DNA from: Streptomyces sp. TLI_105
Lineage (GTDB): Bacteria > Actinomycetota > Actinomycetes > Streptomycetales > Streptomycetaceae
NCBI RefSeq assembly: GCF_900105415.1
Contig: NZ_FNSM01000001.1
Span: forward strand, 5,729,501 to 5,793,500
DNA: 64,000 nucleotides
Direction of reading: 5' to 3'
Shown: positions 1-8,147 of the stretch, piece after piece
Layout: each line of letters starts with the position of its first letter
How positions within the stretch are numbered: the stretch's first letter is position 1
Translations under genes and position numbers: made by a program
The notes under the pieces: generated by a model
Database searches by the model: none
Told to the model about the DNA's origin: nothing
What the model saw: the letters and a program-made list of their open reading frames with translations, nothing else

Positions 1-591
1 CATGAAACGCACCACGGCCCGCGGTGTATAAAATTCGCCTGAATCGCCAGCAGCGTCCCGCAGCTCTTGGAGCATAGACTCATAGACATGAGCCATGGTG
101 TAGACCTCGCTCTGAGCATGGAAATCAATGCCCGCGATGGTGTCTACGACCGAGCGAAGTAGGTAGCCGGATCGCATCCGGTTCTGGACTTCCTTGAAGA
201 TCGTCCCGATGACGTCAAGCTCAGACGAGCCGGATCGCCGGGCTAGATACGGCAAGAGGTCGGCGTTTACGAACTCCGTGAGCGTGTCGCCTGTCCGGCG
301 CTGCTTCTCGGGGCAGCCGGCCCAGTCACGCCAGCGGTAGGGCTCCTCAATCAGCGGCTCGAAGGTTCCCTCGCCGAAGTCTTCCCGGTCCTCCTCCTGC
401 GCATCCAGTGCCTTGAGGAAGAGCAGCCAAGAGAACTGGGGAATGCGCTCGATGTCGCCGTTGAGACCCGAGTCCTTCCGCATGATGTCACGCGCCCGCT
501 TGATGATGGCGTTGAGGTCAGCGACCTTGGCACGCCGCTCACCTGCTGGTCGTGCGGTGGTCTCATCAGGCAGATTGAACAGAGTGCTCAC
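1..591 (-). CDS. hsdM: Type I restriction-modification methyltransferase subunit M (partial, 3' end off window)
   Basis: The first 197 codons of an N6-adenine methyltransferase subunit that pairs with HsdS to set specificity and with HsdR (next gene) to restrict DNA. The visible part is the HsdM N-terminal helical domain: a region starting ADLNAIIKRARDIMRKDSG, then FSWLLFLKALD. It ends at the beginning of the catalytic domain with GEFYTPRAVVRFM, where SAM binding starts; the NPPF motif lies off the window. The start is GTG at 591 with GGAGAG (599-604) six bases upstream. It lies 130 bases downstream of hsdR on the same strand, so hsdR-hsdM order is seen; hsdS is not in the window. GC is visibly lower than in the chromosome to the right, fitting acquired DNA. 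Confidence 0.9.
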   Translation of the reverse strand, partial: MSTLFNLPDETTARPAGERRAKVADLNAIIKRARDIMRKDSGLNGDIERIPQFSWLLFLKALDAQEEDREDFGEGTFEPLIEEPYRWRDWAGCPEKQRRTGDTLTEFVNADLLPYLARRSGSSELDVIGTIFKEVQNRMRSGYLLRSVVDTIAGIDFHAQSEVYTMAHVYESMLQELRDAAGDSGEFYTPRAVVRFM

Positions 592-721
592 GCGGGTTCT
601 CTCCGGACAGGATGGTAAGGCTTGGCGGCGGGCAGGCCGATGCGAGCCTTCGGATCATGGGGGTGAGGAGCCTCAGTGACAGCTTGAAGCCTCGTCCCCG
701 CCTTCGGGAGGGTAGTCGCTT

Positions 722-3124
722 TCAGGCCGCGTAGAGGACTCTCTGGAGCTCATCCCACGTCTGGCGGAGACGCTCCGGTCCGCCGAAGAGGCTTGCGATC
801 TCTCGTAGCGAACCGTGCCGACGCATCGGCTCCAGCTTCAGGACCTCCAGCTTCTCCAGTTCTCCCGCGCCGTGCACGGCATACCGATCGAGAAGCTCGT
901 CGATGACAGCCCGAGCTTCCTCAGGCAACGGCTCGAAGAAGTCACCCTTCGCGCGCTTGGCCCGGTAGACGCGCTCGTGGCGGCTGATGGCTGGCTCGTT
1001 CCAGGCCACATGCATCAGCACATCCAGGGGATCTGCATCGGTCAACCCCGTCCGCTCGCACAGCTCGTCCAGAGCGATGCCTCGGGCACCCAGCGCTTCG
1101 GCGATTTCACTGCGCGAGGGAGCCGTCCGCCAACGAGTGCGCAGCTTGTCGGGTCCGGGGAAGAGCTTTCGCACCACCCCTTGGGCGTAGTCGCGGTACT
1201 CGACAAGGCGGAGCTGGTCGCTACCGGGTTCCGTCATCCAGACGCCCTCCGCGGTGATCTCCACCTCCGTGTCTTCCATGATGAACTTACGGGGCGGTAC
1301 AGGAGTGGCCGGCGGCTGGTCCTCGTCCTCGCCCTCGTCAGTTGGGGACGCTTCAGATGAGTTGGTCTCCGGCTCCACCAACTGTGGATCACAGACCACC
1401 TGGCCATCGTCGTCGATCGTGTCCTGGACCTCGTACTCGGCTGGACCATCGAATTCAGCGTCCTCGAACAGGACGGTCGCGCCGACGAAGTCGATGATCT
1501 CGAAGGACAGCTTGTCGTAGTCCTCAGCCAGCCGCGTTCCCCGGCCGATAATCTGCTTGAACTCATGCACGGATCCAACTGGGCGGAACAGGACCACGGT
1601 GCGGAGGGTCGGAATATCGACGCCCGTTGACAGCATGCGCGACGTGGTGGCCACGACGGGGGCCAACGTCTCAGGGTCTTGGAACTGCTCGAGCTTGTGT
1701 TTTCCCCAGTCACCCTCCTTACTCACAATGCGGGCTGCATAGTCCTTATGGATTCGGGACATGTCCTTGTTAGCGTTGGTCATGGCCTGCCTCATATCGA
1801 GCGCGTGGTCCGAGTCGACGCAGAAGATGACCATCTTCCCCATGCGGTCTGTGTCATGGAGATAGTCCGTGAGGTACTGAGCCGCCGCGTCGGTCCGCTT
1901 CAGGAGCGAAATGATGCGCTCGAAGTCCTTCGTCTCATACAAGCCTTCGGGTATTTCCCGCTGATACTTGTCGACCTCGCCAGCGGTGATTTGGACCCCT
2001 TCGGCATCCGGACTGAGCACGACGCGGCGTACTCGGTAGGGTGCCAGGTATCCATCCGCAATACCCTGCTTGAGTGAGTAGGTGTAGAGGGGTTCGCCGA
2101 AGTACTTGTACGTGTCGATGTTTGCGGCACGCTTCGGGGTGGCGGTCAGACCCAGCTGAATCGCTGGGCTGAAATGGTCAAGGATCGCCCGCCAACTGGA
2201 CTGCTCCTTGGCGCTGCCTCGATGGCATTCATCGACGATGACCAAATCGAAGAAGTCGGGCCCGTACTCCTTAAACAGGTCGGCACGAGTCACATTGGTG
2301 AGAGCCTGGTAGGTAGCGAAGTAGATACTCCGCGCGGTGTCCTTCTCGCCGCGGATGCGGTGGACCGCTTCGCCGAAGACGGGCGTGAATTCGTTCCGCA
2401 TCGGCTGCTCGATGAGGCTGTCGCGGTCTGTCAAGTAGAGGACACGCTTGAGGCCAGCCTGCCCGGTGTGCTCCCAGTACTGCATCAACTTCCAGACGAT
2501 CTGCATCGCCGTGAAGGTCTTGCCGGTGCCGGTCGCCATGGTGAGCAACAAACGGTCGCGCTGGCCACCCAGGCAAGCAGCCACCGTGCGGTGGATGGCA
2601 ATGCGTTGGTAGTAGCGGGGTTCCTTCGGGGTTCCGTCAGCGTGCTTCAGCATGCGGCTGAAGGGCTCGCGCAGTACATCTGCAACGGTGCTGTCGGTGA
2701 TGCCCTGATGGATCAGGTACAACCCCCACAGCTCGTCTGGGCGCGGGAAGTACTCGGGGCTCGTCTCTTCACCGGTCAGGAAGTTGAACATGGCGACGCC
2801 GTGGCCGTTAGTCGAGATAGCTACGGGCAAGTCGAGCTGCTCGGCGTACGCCTTGGCCTGCTGCAAGCCGTCGCGGGGATCAGCGAACTCGCGCTTGGCT
2901 TCGACGACTGCTACCGGGACGCCCTCGGCGATCTCCAGGACGAAGTCGGCCTGAAGAGGCCGCTGCCGACGATGAGACCGGCCAGCCCGCACGATCCGCC
3001 CTGCCGTGACCGGCACCTGCTCCTTGATCTGGCCAGGCAACCACCCCGACTCGTCCTTCAGACGCGGAAGCACGTAATCCCGGCAAATGGTCGCTTCATC
3101 CCGCCCCTTGTCAACCATGGTCAT
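722..3124 (-). CDS. hsdR: Type I restriction endonuclease subunit R
   Basis: ATP-dependent motor and nuclease of the type I system; it translocates and cuts unmodified DNA as part of the R2M2S complex. About 800 residues, a usual size for the EcoEI/EcoAI type. The N-terminal nuclease core shows ADFVLEIAEGVPVAVVEAKRE (PD-(D/E)XK type). Helicase motifs follow: TMATGTGKTFTAMQ (Walker A), VDECHRG (DEAH-like box), LGLTATPKR (motif III) and IGRGTRL (motif VI). An acidic linker (about residues 585-605) separates a C-terminal EcoEI-type domain. Start chosen at ATG 3124 (MTMVDKG); ATG 3118 is equally possible and neither has a clear ribosome site. The gene looks intact, with no frameshift. Confidence 0.93.
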   Translation of the reverse strand: MTMVDKGRDEATICRDYVLPRLKDESGWLPGQIKEQVPVTAGRIVRAGRSHRRQRPLQADFVLEIAEGVPVAVVEAKREFADPRDGLQQAKAYAEQLDLPVAISTNGHGVAMFNFLTGEETSPEYFPRPDELWGLYLIHQGITDSTVADVLREPFSRMLKHADGTPKEPRYYQRIAIHRTVAACLGGQRDRLLLTMATGTGKTFTAMQIVWKLMQYWEHTGQAGLKRVLYLTDRDSLIEQPMRNEFTPVFGEAVHRIRGEKDTARSIYFATYQALTNVTRADLFKEYGPDFFDLVIVDECHRGSAKEQSSWRAILDHFSPAIQLGLTATPKRAANIDTYKYFGEPLYTYSLKQGIADGYLAPYRVRRVVLSPDAEGVQITAGEVDKYQREIPEGLYETKDFERIISLLKRTDAAAQYLTDYLHDTDRMGKMVIFCVDSDHALDMRQAMTNANKDMSRIHKDYAARIVSKEGDWGKHKLEQFQDPETLAPVVATTSRMLSTGVDIPTLRTVVLFRPVGSVHEFKQIIGRGTRLAEDYDKLSFEIIDFVGATVLFEDAEFDGPAEYEVQDTIDDDGQVVCDPQLVEPETNSSEASPTDEGEDEDQPPATPVPPRKFIMEDTEVEITAEGVWMTEPGSDQLRLVEYRDYAQGVVRKLFPGPDKLRTRWRTAPSRSEIAEALGARGIALDELCERTGLTDADPLDVLMHVAWNEPAISRHERVYRAKRAKGDFFEPLPEEARAVIDELLDRYAVHGAGELEKLEVLKLEPMRRHGSLREIASLFGGPERLRQTWDELQRVLYAA

Positions 3125-3240
3125 CACGGTACGCCAAAACGCTGACAACCGGTCCGTCCTGGAGCTGTATGCCCTTAGCCAGAGCTGGACTTGGACCCTT
3201 GAGGCAGTTCTCGCAGGTCAGCACACGGGGCAGACCCAAA

Positions 3241-3267
3241 ATGCCCCCAGCGAGTTGCTGGGGGCAT
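3241..3267 (-). terminator. Perfect 11-bp hairpin, likely terminator of the GntR operon
   Basis: ATGCCCCCAGC and GCTGGGGGCAT are perfect inverted arms around a 5-base loop. On the minus strand the stem is followed by TTTTGGG. It lies between the end of the small-gene operon (3343) and the hsdR start, so it would separate the two transcripts. Confidence 0.65.
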
Positions 3268-3342
3268 CTTGATGGCGCAAGCGAGGTTCCTACGGCCTGA
3301 CGTGTTCCGAGGAAGCGGTGTTCTCGTTGCTGCTGGCGAGGA

Positions 3343-3630
3343 TTACACCTGCGGAAGCCGACGGCCACGGCTCTCTGCAACACGTAGCGCCTGTCCCAAG
3401 GCTTGCGCGAGGTCTGTGGACGCAGCACGCAGGTTCGCCAGGTCGGGCTCCGTGAGGCTCAGCACCTCGATCGCGTGCTCCAGGGCATCAGCCGCAAGGT
3501 CTAGGGAGGCTGCTTCGAGACTGTCGGCCAGGCGGGACAGGTAGCTGTTGCTGTCGTCGGTGCTCAGGAAGCATGGTTTGCCGTCGGGGCCGGACCAAGG
3601 GAGGAGCCGCAGCTCGTTACGGGAGGTCAC
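3343..3630 (-). CDS. Small conserved hypothetical protein, last gene of GntR operon
   Basis: A 95-residue protein with a Leu/Ala-rich helical middle (SRLADSLEAASLDLAADALE) and no signal peptide or membrane segment. Its ATG overlaps the TGA of the upstream GntR gene by four bases (ATGA, 3627-3630), so translation is probably coupled. I do not recognise a named family. Position and coupling suggest it works with the regulator or the operon's small proteins. The coding call rests on the overlap, the clean frame and actinomycete-like codon use. Confidence 0.75.
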   Translation of the reverse strand: MTSRNELRLLPWSGPDGKPCFLSTDDSNSYLSRLADSLEAASLDLAADALEHAIEVLSLTEPDLANLRAASTDLAQALGQALRVAESRGRRLPQV

Positions 3631-4337
3631 CTGTCCATCTCCCTTTCCTTGGGTGTCGGGTGGGTGGTGAAGACCGCGTCTGCGGCATCGCTAGGGAGCG
3701 CCAGGAGCACGGCCTCGATCACGCGGCCCGTGGAGTTGATGGCGACACTCGTGATGGTGAGGACCGTCCGCGTGGGGCTGATGCGGAGGGTCGTTGCCTC
3801 TTCCGGGGTGGGGAGGCGGGCGGTGACCGTCTCTTGGGCCTTCACCCAGTCCGCGTTCCGGCCACCGGGCCACGTGCACGAGCCAAGGTGTGCGGCCGGC
3901 GCGAGATCGCGGGGGACGTAGATGCGGGCCACGCTTCGCGGGGTCTCGCCCTCATAGGTGGTGCAGTGGAACTCGGTCAGAGGGGTGTTCGGCGGGACCT
4001 TCAGGAGGGTTCTGATGTGGCCGCGGGCACGGAGGGTGGCCGTACGGATGGTGGTCTGGAGGTCGGGGGTGAACGGTATGCGGGCGCCGCTGGTGTAGGT
4101 GATGCGGCGGAGGGTGGGGCGGACGAAGTTGCCCTTGCCGTGGGTCTTCTCGATGAGTCCTTCGGCCTGGAGGAGGGCGAGGGCCTGGCGGATGGTCGGG
4201 GTGCTGACCTTGTAGTGAGCCGCGAGCTTGGGTTCCGAGGGGAGGCGGGTGCCGGGCTTGAGGTGGCCGGTGGTGATCTGGGTGCGGAGGTCTTTGGCGA
4301 TGGTGTCGCGGAGGGTGGGCACGGTCGTGGTCACCAC
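3627..4337 (-). CDS. GntR-family (HutC/UTRA type) transcriptional regulator
   Basis: A 236-residue DNA-binding regulator. Residues about 8-70 form the GntR winged helix (LPSEPKLAAHYKVSTPTIRQ then GLIEKTHGKGNFV). The rest is a UTRA ligand-binding domain, ending with the family's strand pattern near VIEAVLLALPSDAADAVF. GTG 4337 and an in-frame GTG 4334 follow AAAAGGTG closely. It overlaps the upstream 74-codon gene by seven bases and the downstream gene by four, so it is an internal member of a coupled operon. It probably works with, or competes with, the divergently encoded second GntR protein at 5292. The ligand is unknown. KorSA-like GntR regulators are known in actinomycete integrative elements; assignment to that group is inference. 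Confidence 0.88.
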   Translation of the reverse strand: MVTTTVPTLRDTIAKDLRTQITTGHLKPGTRLPSEPKLAAHYKVSTPTIRQALALLQAEGLIEKTHGKGNFVRPTLRRITYTSGARIPFTPDLQTTIRTATLRARGHIRTLLKVPPNTPLTEFHCTTYEGETPRSVARIYVPRDLAPAAHLGSCTWPGGRNADWVKAQETVTARLPTPEEATTLRISPTRTVLTITSVAINSTGRVIEAVLLALPSDAADAVFTTHPTPKEREMDR

Positions 4338-4555
4338 CTTTTGTGGACTCGGAGGGCGACCAGGCGGGTGCGGGGGTGCATGGTCAGTTGCTCGCCCGTT
4401 TCGAAGAGGAGGTGTTTGGCGCCGAGGGGGAGTTGGCGGAGGTCAGCTACTCGGCAGGGCTGGCCGCCGATCTGGATGACGTCGCCTCGCTGGACGTTGA
4501 TCGAGGTGATCTCGATGGGGGCGACCACGGCGCCGGTCGGGGTCCAGGGCTTCAT
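4331..4555 (-). CDS. Small hypothetical protein (74 aa)
   Basis: Starts MKPWTPTGAVVAPIEITSIN and is predicted to be a small beta-rich protein (VQRGDVIQIGGQPCRV, then a basic C-terminus). The frame could be extended upstream, but the proposed ATG (4553-4555) overlaps the stop of the preceding 59-codon gene as ATGA, which decides the start. The stop overlaps the GntR start by seven bases. Function unknown; the short barrel-like pattern and the cluster suggest a nucleic-acid-associated or regulatory accessory protein, which is only a guess. Confidence 0.7.
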   Translation of the reverse strand: MKPWTPTGAVVAPIEITSINVQRGDVIQIGGQPCRVADLRQLPLGAKHLLFETGEQLTMHPRTRLVALRVHKRW

Positions 4556-4731
4556 CCTGTTGCCTCCGGGCGGGGCGGGGTGGTCGCCGGTGTGTGGCAG
4601 GGGCAGGCGCATGCCTCGTAGATCACCGGGATGTCGACGGGGGCCGTTGTAGGGGAGGAGTGGACGCACTCGTGGTGGGTGCCGATCTGGCACCGAGACG
4701 AGCGGTACGGGGTGGGCTTCGCGTGGGGCAT
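4552..4731 (-). CDS. Small Cys/His-rich hypothetical protein (59 aa)
   Basis: A 59-residue frame, MPHAKPTPYRSSRCQIGTHH at the start and YEACACPCHTP near the end. CQIGTHHEC followed by CACPCH gives five cysteines and several histidines, a pattern that could bind zinc. Its ATG overlaps the TGA of the upstream 63-codon gene (TGATG, 4729-4733) and its TGA overlaps the next ATG, so three consecutive genes are stitched by stop-start overlaps. No signal peptide. Family not recognised. Confidence 0.6.
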   Translation of the reverse strand: MPHAKPTPYRSSRCQIGTHHECVHSSPTTAPVDIPVIYEACACPCHTPATTPPRPEATG

Positions 4732-4922
4732 CAGGCTGCCTCCGCCGGCGTGAGCTGGAGGTGCTCAGTGGTGGGGACGCGTGGGCGGACAAGGGTCGTA
4801 TCCTCGGGGCGGGTGATGGCCTGTCCCAGCAGGGTGTTGGGGCGTAAGGGCTTGTGGGAGCGGGCGGTTCGGGCGTGCCGCGGTCTGGTGGGGTGGAGTA
4901 CGCGGCGGATACGGTTGAGCAC
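4731..4922 (-). CDS. Small basic hypothetical protein (63 aa)
   Basis: A 63-residue, strongly basic protein (MLNRIRRVLHPTRPRHARTA at the N-terminus) with a less charged C-terminal half. AGGAG (4932-4936) lies about nine bases before its ATG, inside the end of the preceding gene, and its stop overlaps the next start. Basic composition suggests nucleic-acid contact, but no motif is visible and I cannot name a family. A chance ORF is possible, yet the ribosome site and the TGATG junction argue against it. Confidence 0.55.
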   Translation of the reverse strand: MLNRIRRVLHPTRPRHARTARSHKPLRPNTLLGQAITRPEDTTLVRPRVPTTEHLQLTPAEAA

Positions 4923-4934
4923 GCTGATCAGCTC

Positions 4935-5213
4935 CTATCGCTGATGGCCAGGTCCCCGGACGTCGCCCGTCGCGGGGACCGCTTTGTTCACGGCGGCCCA
5001 GAGGGTGCGGCCGCCAAGGCTGGTGGCCAGGAGACCGAATCGGTCCGCCGCAGCCACGACTTCCAGGACCTCCCGCCATGTCTCGGCGGGGAGGGACTCC
5101 GGTACCTCTGCTTCGATCGATGTGTGCCGCGGGTGCTCTTCCACGCGTGTGGTGAGTCCGACGGCTGACAACCGGGCGGCGAGGGCCTCCGCGCTTACTT
5201 CTGAAGCAGGCAC
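4935..5213 (-). CDS. Hypothetical protein, first gene of the minus-strand GntR operon
   Basis: A 92-residue acidic protein starting at GTG 5213, chosen because GGAGG (5221-5225) sits seven bases upstream; a longer frame to 5240 lacks such a site. The sequence (MPASEVSAEALAARLSAVGL, then TSIEAEVPESLPAETWREVL) predicts a small alpha/beta fold. It opens the six-gene minus-strand run and its promoter region carries the CTAG operators shared with the divergent GntR gene. Function unknown. Confidence 0.72.
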   Translation of the reverse strand: MPASEVSAEALAARLSAVGLTTRVEEHPRHTSIEAEVPESLPAETWREVLEVVAAADRFGLLATSLGGRTLWAAVNKAVPATGDVRGPGHQR

Positions 5214-5251
5214 AGGGCAGCCTCCGTCACCGGCGATCACTTTGAGTGAAG

Positions 5252-5282
5252 CTAGTTAACTAGATTAGAGCTAGTGGACTAG
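5252..5282. promoter_or_regulatory. Tandem CTAG-type operators in a divergent promoter
   Basis: Two 12-base inverted repeats, CTAGTTAACTAG (5252-5263) and CTAGTGGACTAG (5271-5282), are 19 bases apart centre to centre between two divergent transcription units, each encoding a GntR protein. The right-hand site ends nine bases before the ATG at 5292. GntR/UTRA proteins typically bind short palindromes with a central TA-rich core, so autoregulation by one or both GntR proteins is likely. Confidence 0.65.
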
Positions 5283-5291
5283 ATTTTCCAT

Positions 5292-6056
5292 ATGCCTGAG
5301 CAGCCGCCTTACCTCCGCATCGCCGAAGAACTGCGGCGGCGGATCGCGGAGCACGAGTGGACCCCTGGAGACCGGCTGCCCTCGCGGGCCCAGATCGGCC
5401 AGGAGTGCGGGGTGGGCGAGAACGTCGTCCGTCGGGCCCAGGAGCTGCTGATCTCCCAAGGAGTACTGGAGGGACGGGCCGGATCCGGGACCTACGTGGC
5501 CGAGCCCCGGCGGCGGGTGCGGATGGTGCGGTCCGCGGCGCGCGAGCAGCCGGATGGGTCACCGTTCCGGGCCGACATGAAGGCCGTGGGAAGGAACGGC
5601 GGCTGGGAGAGCCGGACCGATGCCAAGGTGCCCGCGCCGGCGGAGATCGCTGCGCGGCTCGGGATCGGTGAGGGCGAGCTGTGCGTCCGGACCGTGTACG
5701 AGTTCCTCGCCGACGGACGGCCCGTGCAGCTGTCGACGAGTTGGGAGCCGTACGACCTCACCGGCGGCACACTCGTCGTCCTGCCAGAGGGCGGGCCGCA
5801 TGCCGGGGCCGGCGTGGTGAACCGTATGGCCGAGATCGGAGTCACGGTCAGCCACGCCGTAGAGCAGCCCGAGCCGCGACAGGCGACCGCCGAGGAGGCA
5901 TCGCTCCTGGGAATCCAGAAGGGCGCCCTCGTCACCCGGATCCGGCGGACGTACTACAGCGACGAGGGGCGGCCTGTGGAGACGGCTGACATCGTCGTTC
6001 CTGCCGCCCTGTGCGAGATCGTCTACGAAATCCCTGTCAGTCGACGGCAGGGCTAG
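5292..6056 (+). CDS. GntR-family (UTRA) transcriptional regulator, divergent
   Basis: A 254-residue regulator. The winged helix is at about residues 5-75 (RIAEELRRRIAEHEWTPGDR, then SGTYV), and the UTRA effector domain spans about 95-250 (VYEFLADGRPVQLSTSWEP; VTRIRRTYYSDEGRPVETAD). There is no Shine-Dalgarno sequence before the ATG and the operators end nine bases upstream, so the mRNA may be leaderless. It is transcribed away from the small-gene operon. It is a different protein from the GntR inside that operon. Its effector is unknown. Confidence 0.88.
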   Translation: MPEQPPYLRIAEELRRRIAEHEWTPGDRLPSRAQIGQECGVGENVVRRAQELLISQGVLEGRAGSGTYVAEPRRRVRMVRSAAREQPDGSPFRADMKAVGRNGGWESRTDAKVPAPAEIAARLGIGEGELCVRTVYEFLADGRPVQLSTSWEPYDLTGGTLVVLPEGGPHAGAGVVNRMAEIGVTVSHAVEQPEPRQATAEEASLLGIQKGALVTRIRRTYYSDEGRPVETADIVVPAALCEIVYEIPVSRRQG

Positions 6057-6260
6057 GCCACCAGCTCTAGGGCGGGTGGCCAGGCCACGCCCTCGCATGA
6101 GCTTGTTGATGTTGCTGGGTCGCGCGGAGGGGCGCTGAACTACCCATCTCTTTAGGCCAGGTCATGCTGATGGGTATCGATCTGTTCAGTTGCGGTCGGC
6201 CACGCACTACGGTTGCGCCAAAGGTGTTGTGATCAGTGCGCACTGTGCACAGGAGTGTGG

Positions 6261-7847
6261 ATGCAGCCTCTGTATGCGGTCGATTTTGACGTGTCGTCGA
6301 CGCGTGGAGCTTCCTTTGATGTGCTTGGGCAACTGCGTGAGCATCTTGCGTCGTGGCTGAACAGCCCTCCTAGCGGCGGGCCCACGGCAGCGGACCTGGT
6401 CGTGGCAGGAGAGGCGCTGCTGGCTGCCAAGCCGCCCGGCCGTGAGCAGAGGCAGGTGCGTTGGTGGGTTGAAGCAGGCGACGTTGCTCAGGCGCTGCGG
6501 GTACGTTTGTCGCATCCGATCGACAGTGGTGCACGGTTCGTCACGCAGGTGACGCTGGCCAAGGTCTCCGATCAGGTGTCGCTGCGGGTCATGATGGGAC
6601 AGGAGATCCCGAGTGGTTGGCTAGCTCCGATCCAAGACCCGTCGTTGTACCGGCCGAACGTATTGGGCAGGGTATGCGGGGACGAAGCACTTAGCCTGCG
6701 CACTCTGAGCCAGGTGGTGACCGGTCGGTTCGAGCCGATCCGCCAGAGCGAGCAGGTCTCGGTGCTTGCTGAGTCGCTGGCGGCTCCCACCCGGCTGCCT
6801 GCTCTGCTTATTCAGCCGCGGGACGAGTCAGCGTGGCAGCTCGCCAGACGGGCTTCGTCCCAGCTTGCCGGCCTGGCTCAGGTCGTCACCCTCAACTACG
6901 CAACCAGCCGGGCTCTTTCGCGGGAACTTCCTGAACTGCAGGTCCCCGATGGCGGGGTTCTTCTAGTCTGGCCCGATCTCCGGCTGTCTCATCCGCGCTA
7001 TTCCCGGTCTGAGATCGCCGTCGAGGGAATGGTCGAGCACTGGATGCGGACCCTGGCGGAGCTGTCCGTGCTTGCGCGTGGCTCCGACCGGGGGTGGGAC
7101 GCGGCTCGGCAGTCGGCGCGCGCGACTGCTGCCCGACGGGCGGCTGCCCAAGTCGAGGAGGCGCGTCGTCTTGGTGACGCGGCGGCGGAGCGGGCGGCAC
7201 TGGAGCAGCGCGTACGTGAGTTGGAAGAAAGCGTCAGCGAGTGGGAAGGGCTGGCCATATCGGAGGCAGCCCGAGCGGATGAGCACGTGTCCAAGGCTGC
7301 TGACGCGGCCAAATTCGAAGAGGAAGCGATACGGTGGCGCAAGCTCTATGAGCAGGAACGCGTCTCCAGCGGTGCCCCTTCAGCACCGGTGGACCCCTGG
7401 GCGACTATCCCTGACTTGCAGAAGGGGGTCTCGGCTCCCACATACCGAGCGCTGGAGGCCGCTTCGGAGGGTCGGGTCGTGTTCACCCCCAACGCCGAGC
7501 GAAGCTGGAAGTCAGATCAGTACCGCTTCCATGAAGAAATGACTGAGCAGTTGATCTTGCTTGCCAAGGCGGCAGCAGACCTCTATGAGCAGCCACAGCC
7601 GTCTATGCCGCGCCTTGACGAATGGTTCTCCACCCAGCACGGGCTAAAAGTGGCAACGAGCGATCTGACCATTAAGAAGGATCCGAAGATGCGGTGGGCC
7701 TCCCACGGGGGTAAACAGCATGACACCCTGCCACATGTGAAGGTGCGAGACGGGGTTGCGCATAGTGACTGCGGACGCATTCACTTCGCCCTGGACCCCG
7801 ACAACCGTCGCTTCATCGTTGACCATGTAGGCGTCAAGAAGTACTGA
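6261..7847 (+). CDS. Large protein of unknown function, candidate island defence or toxin gene
   Basis: A 528-residue protein. ATG 6261 is chosen because AGGAG (6251-6255) precedes it by five bases; the frame extends upstream without a ribosome site. The N-terminal half (about 1-270) has no motif I recognise. About 270-365 is a charged Ala/Glu/Arg coiled coil (AQVEEARRLGDAAAERAALE). The C-terminal 110 residues end RIHFALDPDNRRFIVDHVG, a strand pattern resembling the closing strands of RelE/ParE-like toxin folds; that is inference. No membrane segment or signal peptide. It is the last gene before the attachment scar and shares the island with a type I restriction system, so a defence role is plausible but unproven. 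Confidence 0.8.
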   Translation: MQPLYAVDFDVSSTRGASFDVLGQLREHLASWLNSPPSGGPTAADLVVAGEALLAAKPPGREQRQVRWWVEAGDVAQALRVRLSHPIDSGARFVTQVTLAKVSDQVSLRVMMGQEIPSGWLAPIQDPSLYRPNVLGRVCGDEALSLRTLSQVVTGRFEPIRQSEQVSVLAESLAAPTRLPALLIQPRDESAWQLARRASSQLAGLAQVVTLNYATSRALSRELPELQVPDGGVLLVWPDLRLSHPRYSRSEIAVEGMVEHWMRTLAELSVLARGSDRGWDAARQSARATAARRAAAQVEEARRLGDAAAERAALEQRVRELEESVSEWEGLAISEAARADEHVSKAADAAKFEEEAIRWRKLYEQERVSSGAPSAPVDPWATIPDLQKGVSAPTYRALEAASEGRVVFTPNAERSWKSDQYRFHEEMTEQLILLAKAAADLYEQPQPSMPRLDEWFSTQHGLKVATSDLTIKKDPKMRWASHGGKQHDTLPHVKVRDGVAHSDCGRIHFALDPDNRRFIVDHVGVKKY

Positions 7848-8147
7848 CTGGCCTGCATGGCTACTCATGCAGCGCATCTGACATCCGCGATCGACATCAC
7901 GCGGTTGGGTGCGGGCAGCGTTACGCGGTCACTAGCGCCATGACAGTACCTGGCAGTAGACCTCATGCAGCCGAGCCGATCGAACTTACAAGGCAGGTGT
8001 CGGCGCCGGGGTCCGTGCCAGATCCATGCCAGATCGAGCAGTCAGTCACGGTCAATTGGGGTCCGTGATGGTGCAGGCAAGTGCGGGGCCCGCAGCGTCG
8101 GTGTACGCCCGTTGACCAGTCAAGACCGCTGTGTGTGCGGTGCCAGG
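7848..8147. other. Gene-free end of the island with repeats
   Basis: No coding frame is convincing here. The stretch holds TGCCAGATC twice (8016-8024, 8027-8035), GGGGTCCGTG twice (8008-8017, 8058-8067) and the inverted pair TCACGG/CCGTGA (8046-8051, 8063-8068). It also holds a near copy of the tRNA core described separately. Repeats beside an attachment site are typical of recombinase or excisionase arm sites. Confidence 0.55.
7985..8005 (+). repeat. Imperfect second copy of the tRNA-Val attachment core
   Basis: CTTACAAGGCAGGTGTCGGC here matches CTTACAAAGCAGATGTCGGC at 8148 in all but two positions (19 of 21 over the full stretch 7985-8005 against 8148-8168). Beyond that the two diverge. 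Either an older, decayed attachment site or a recombinase-binding site that mimics the tRNA anticodon arm. Confidence 0.6.
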
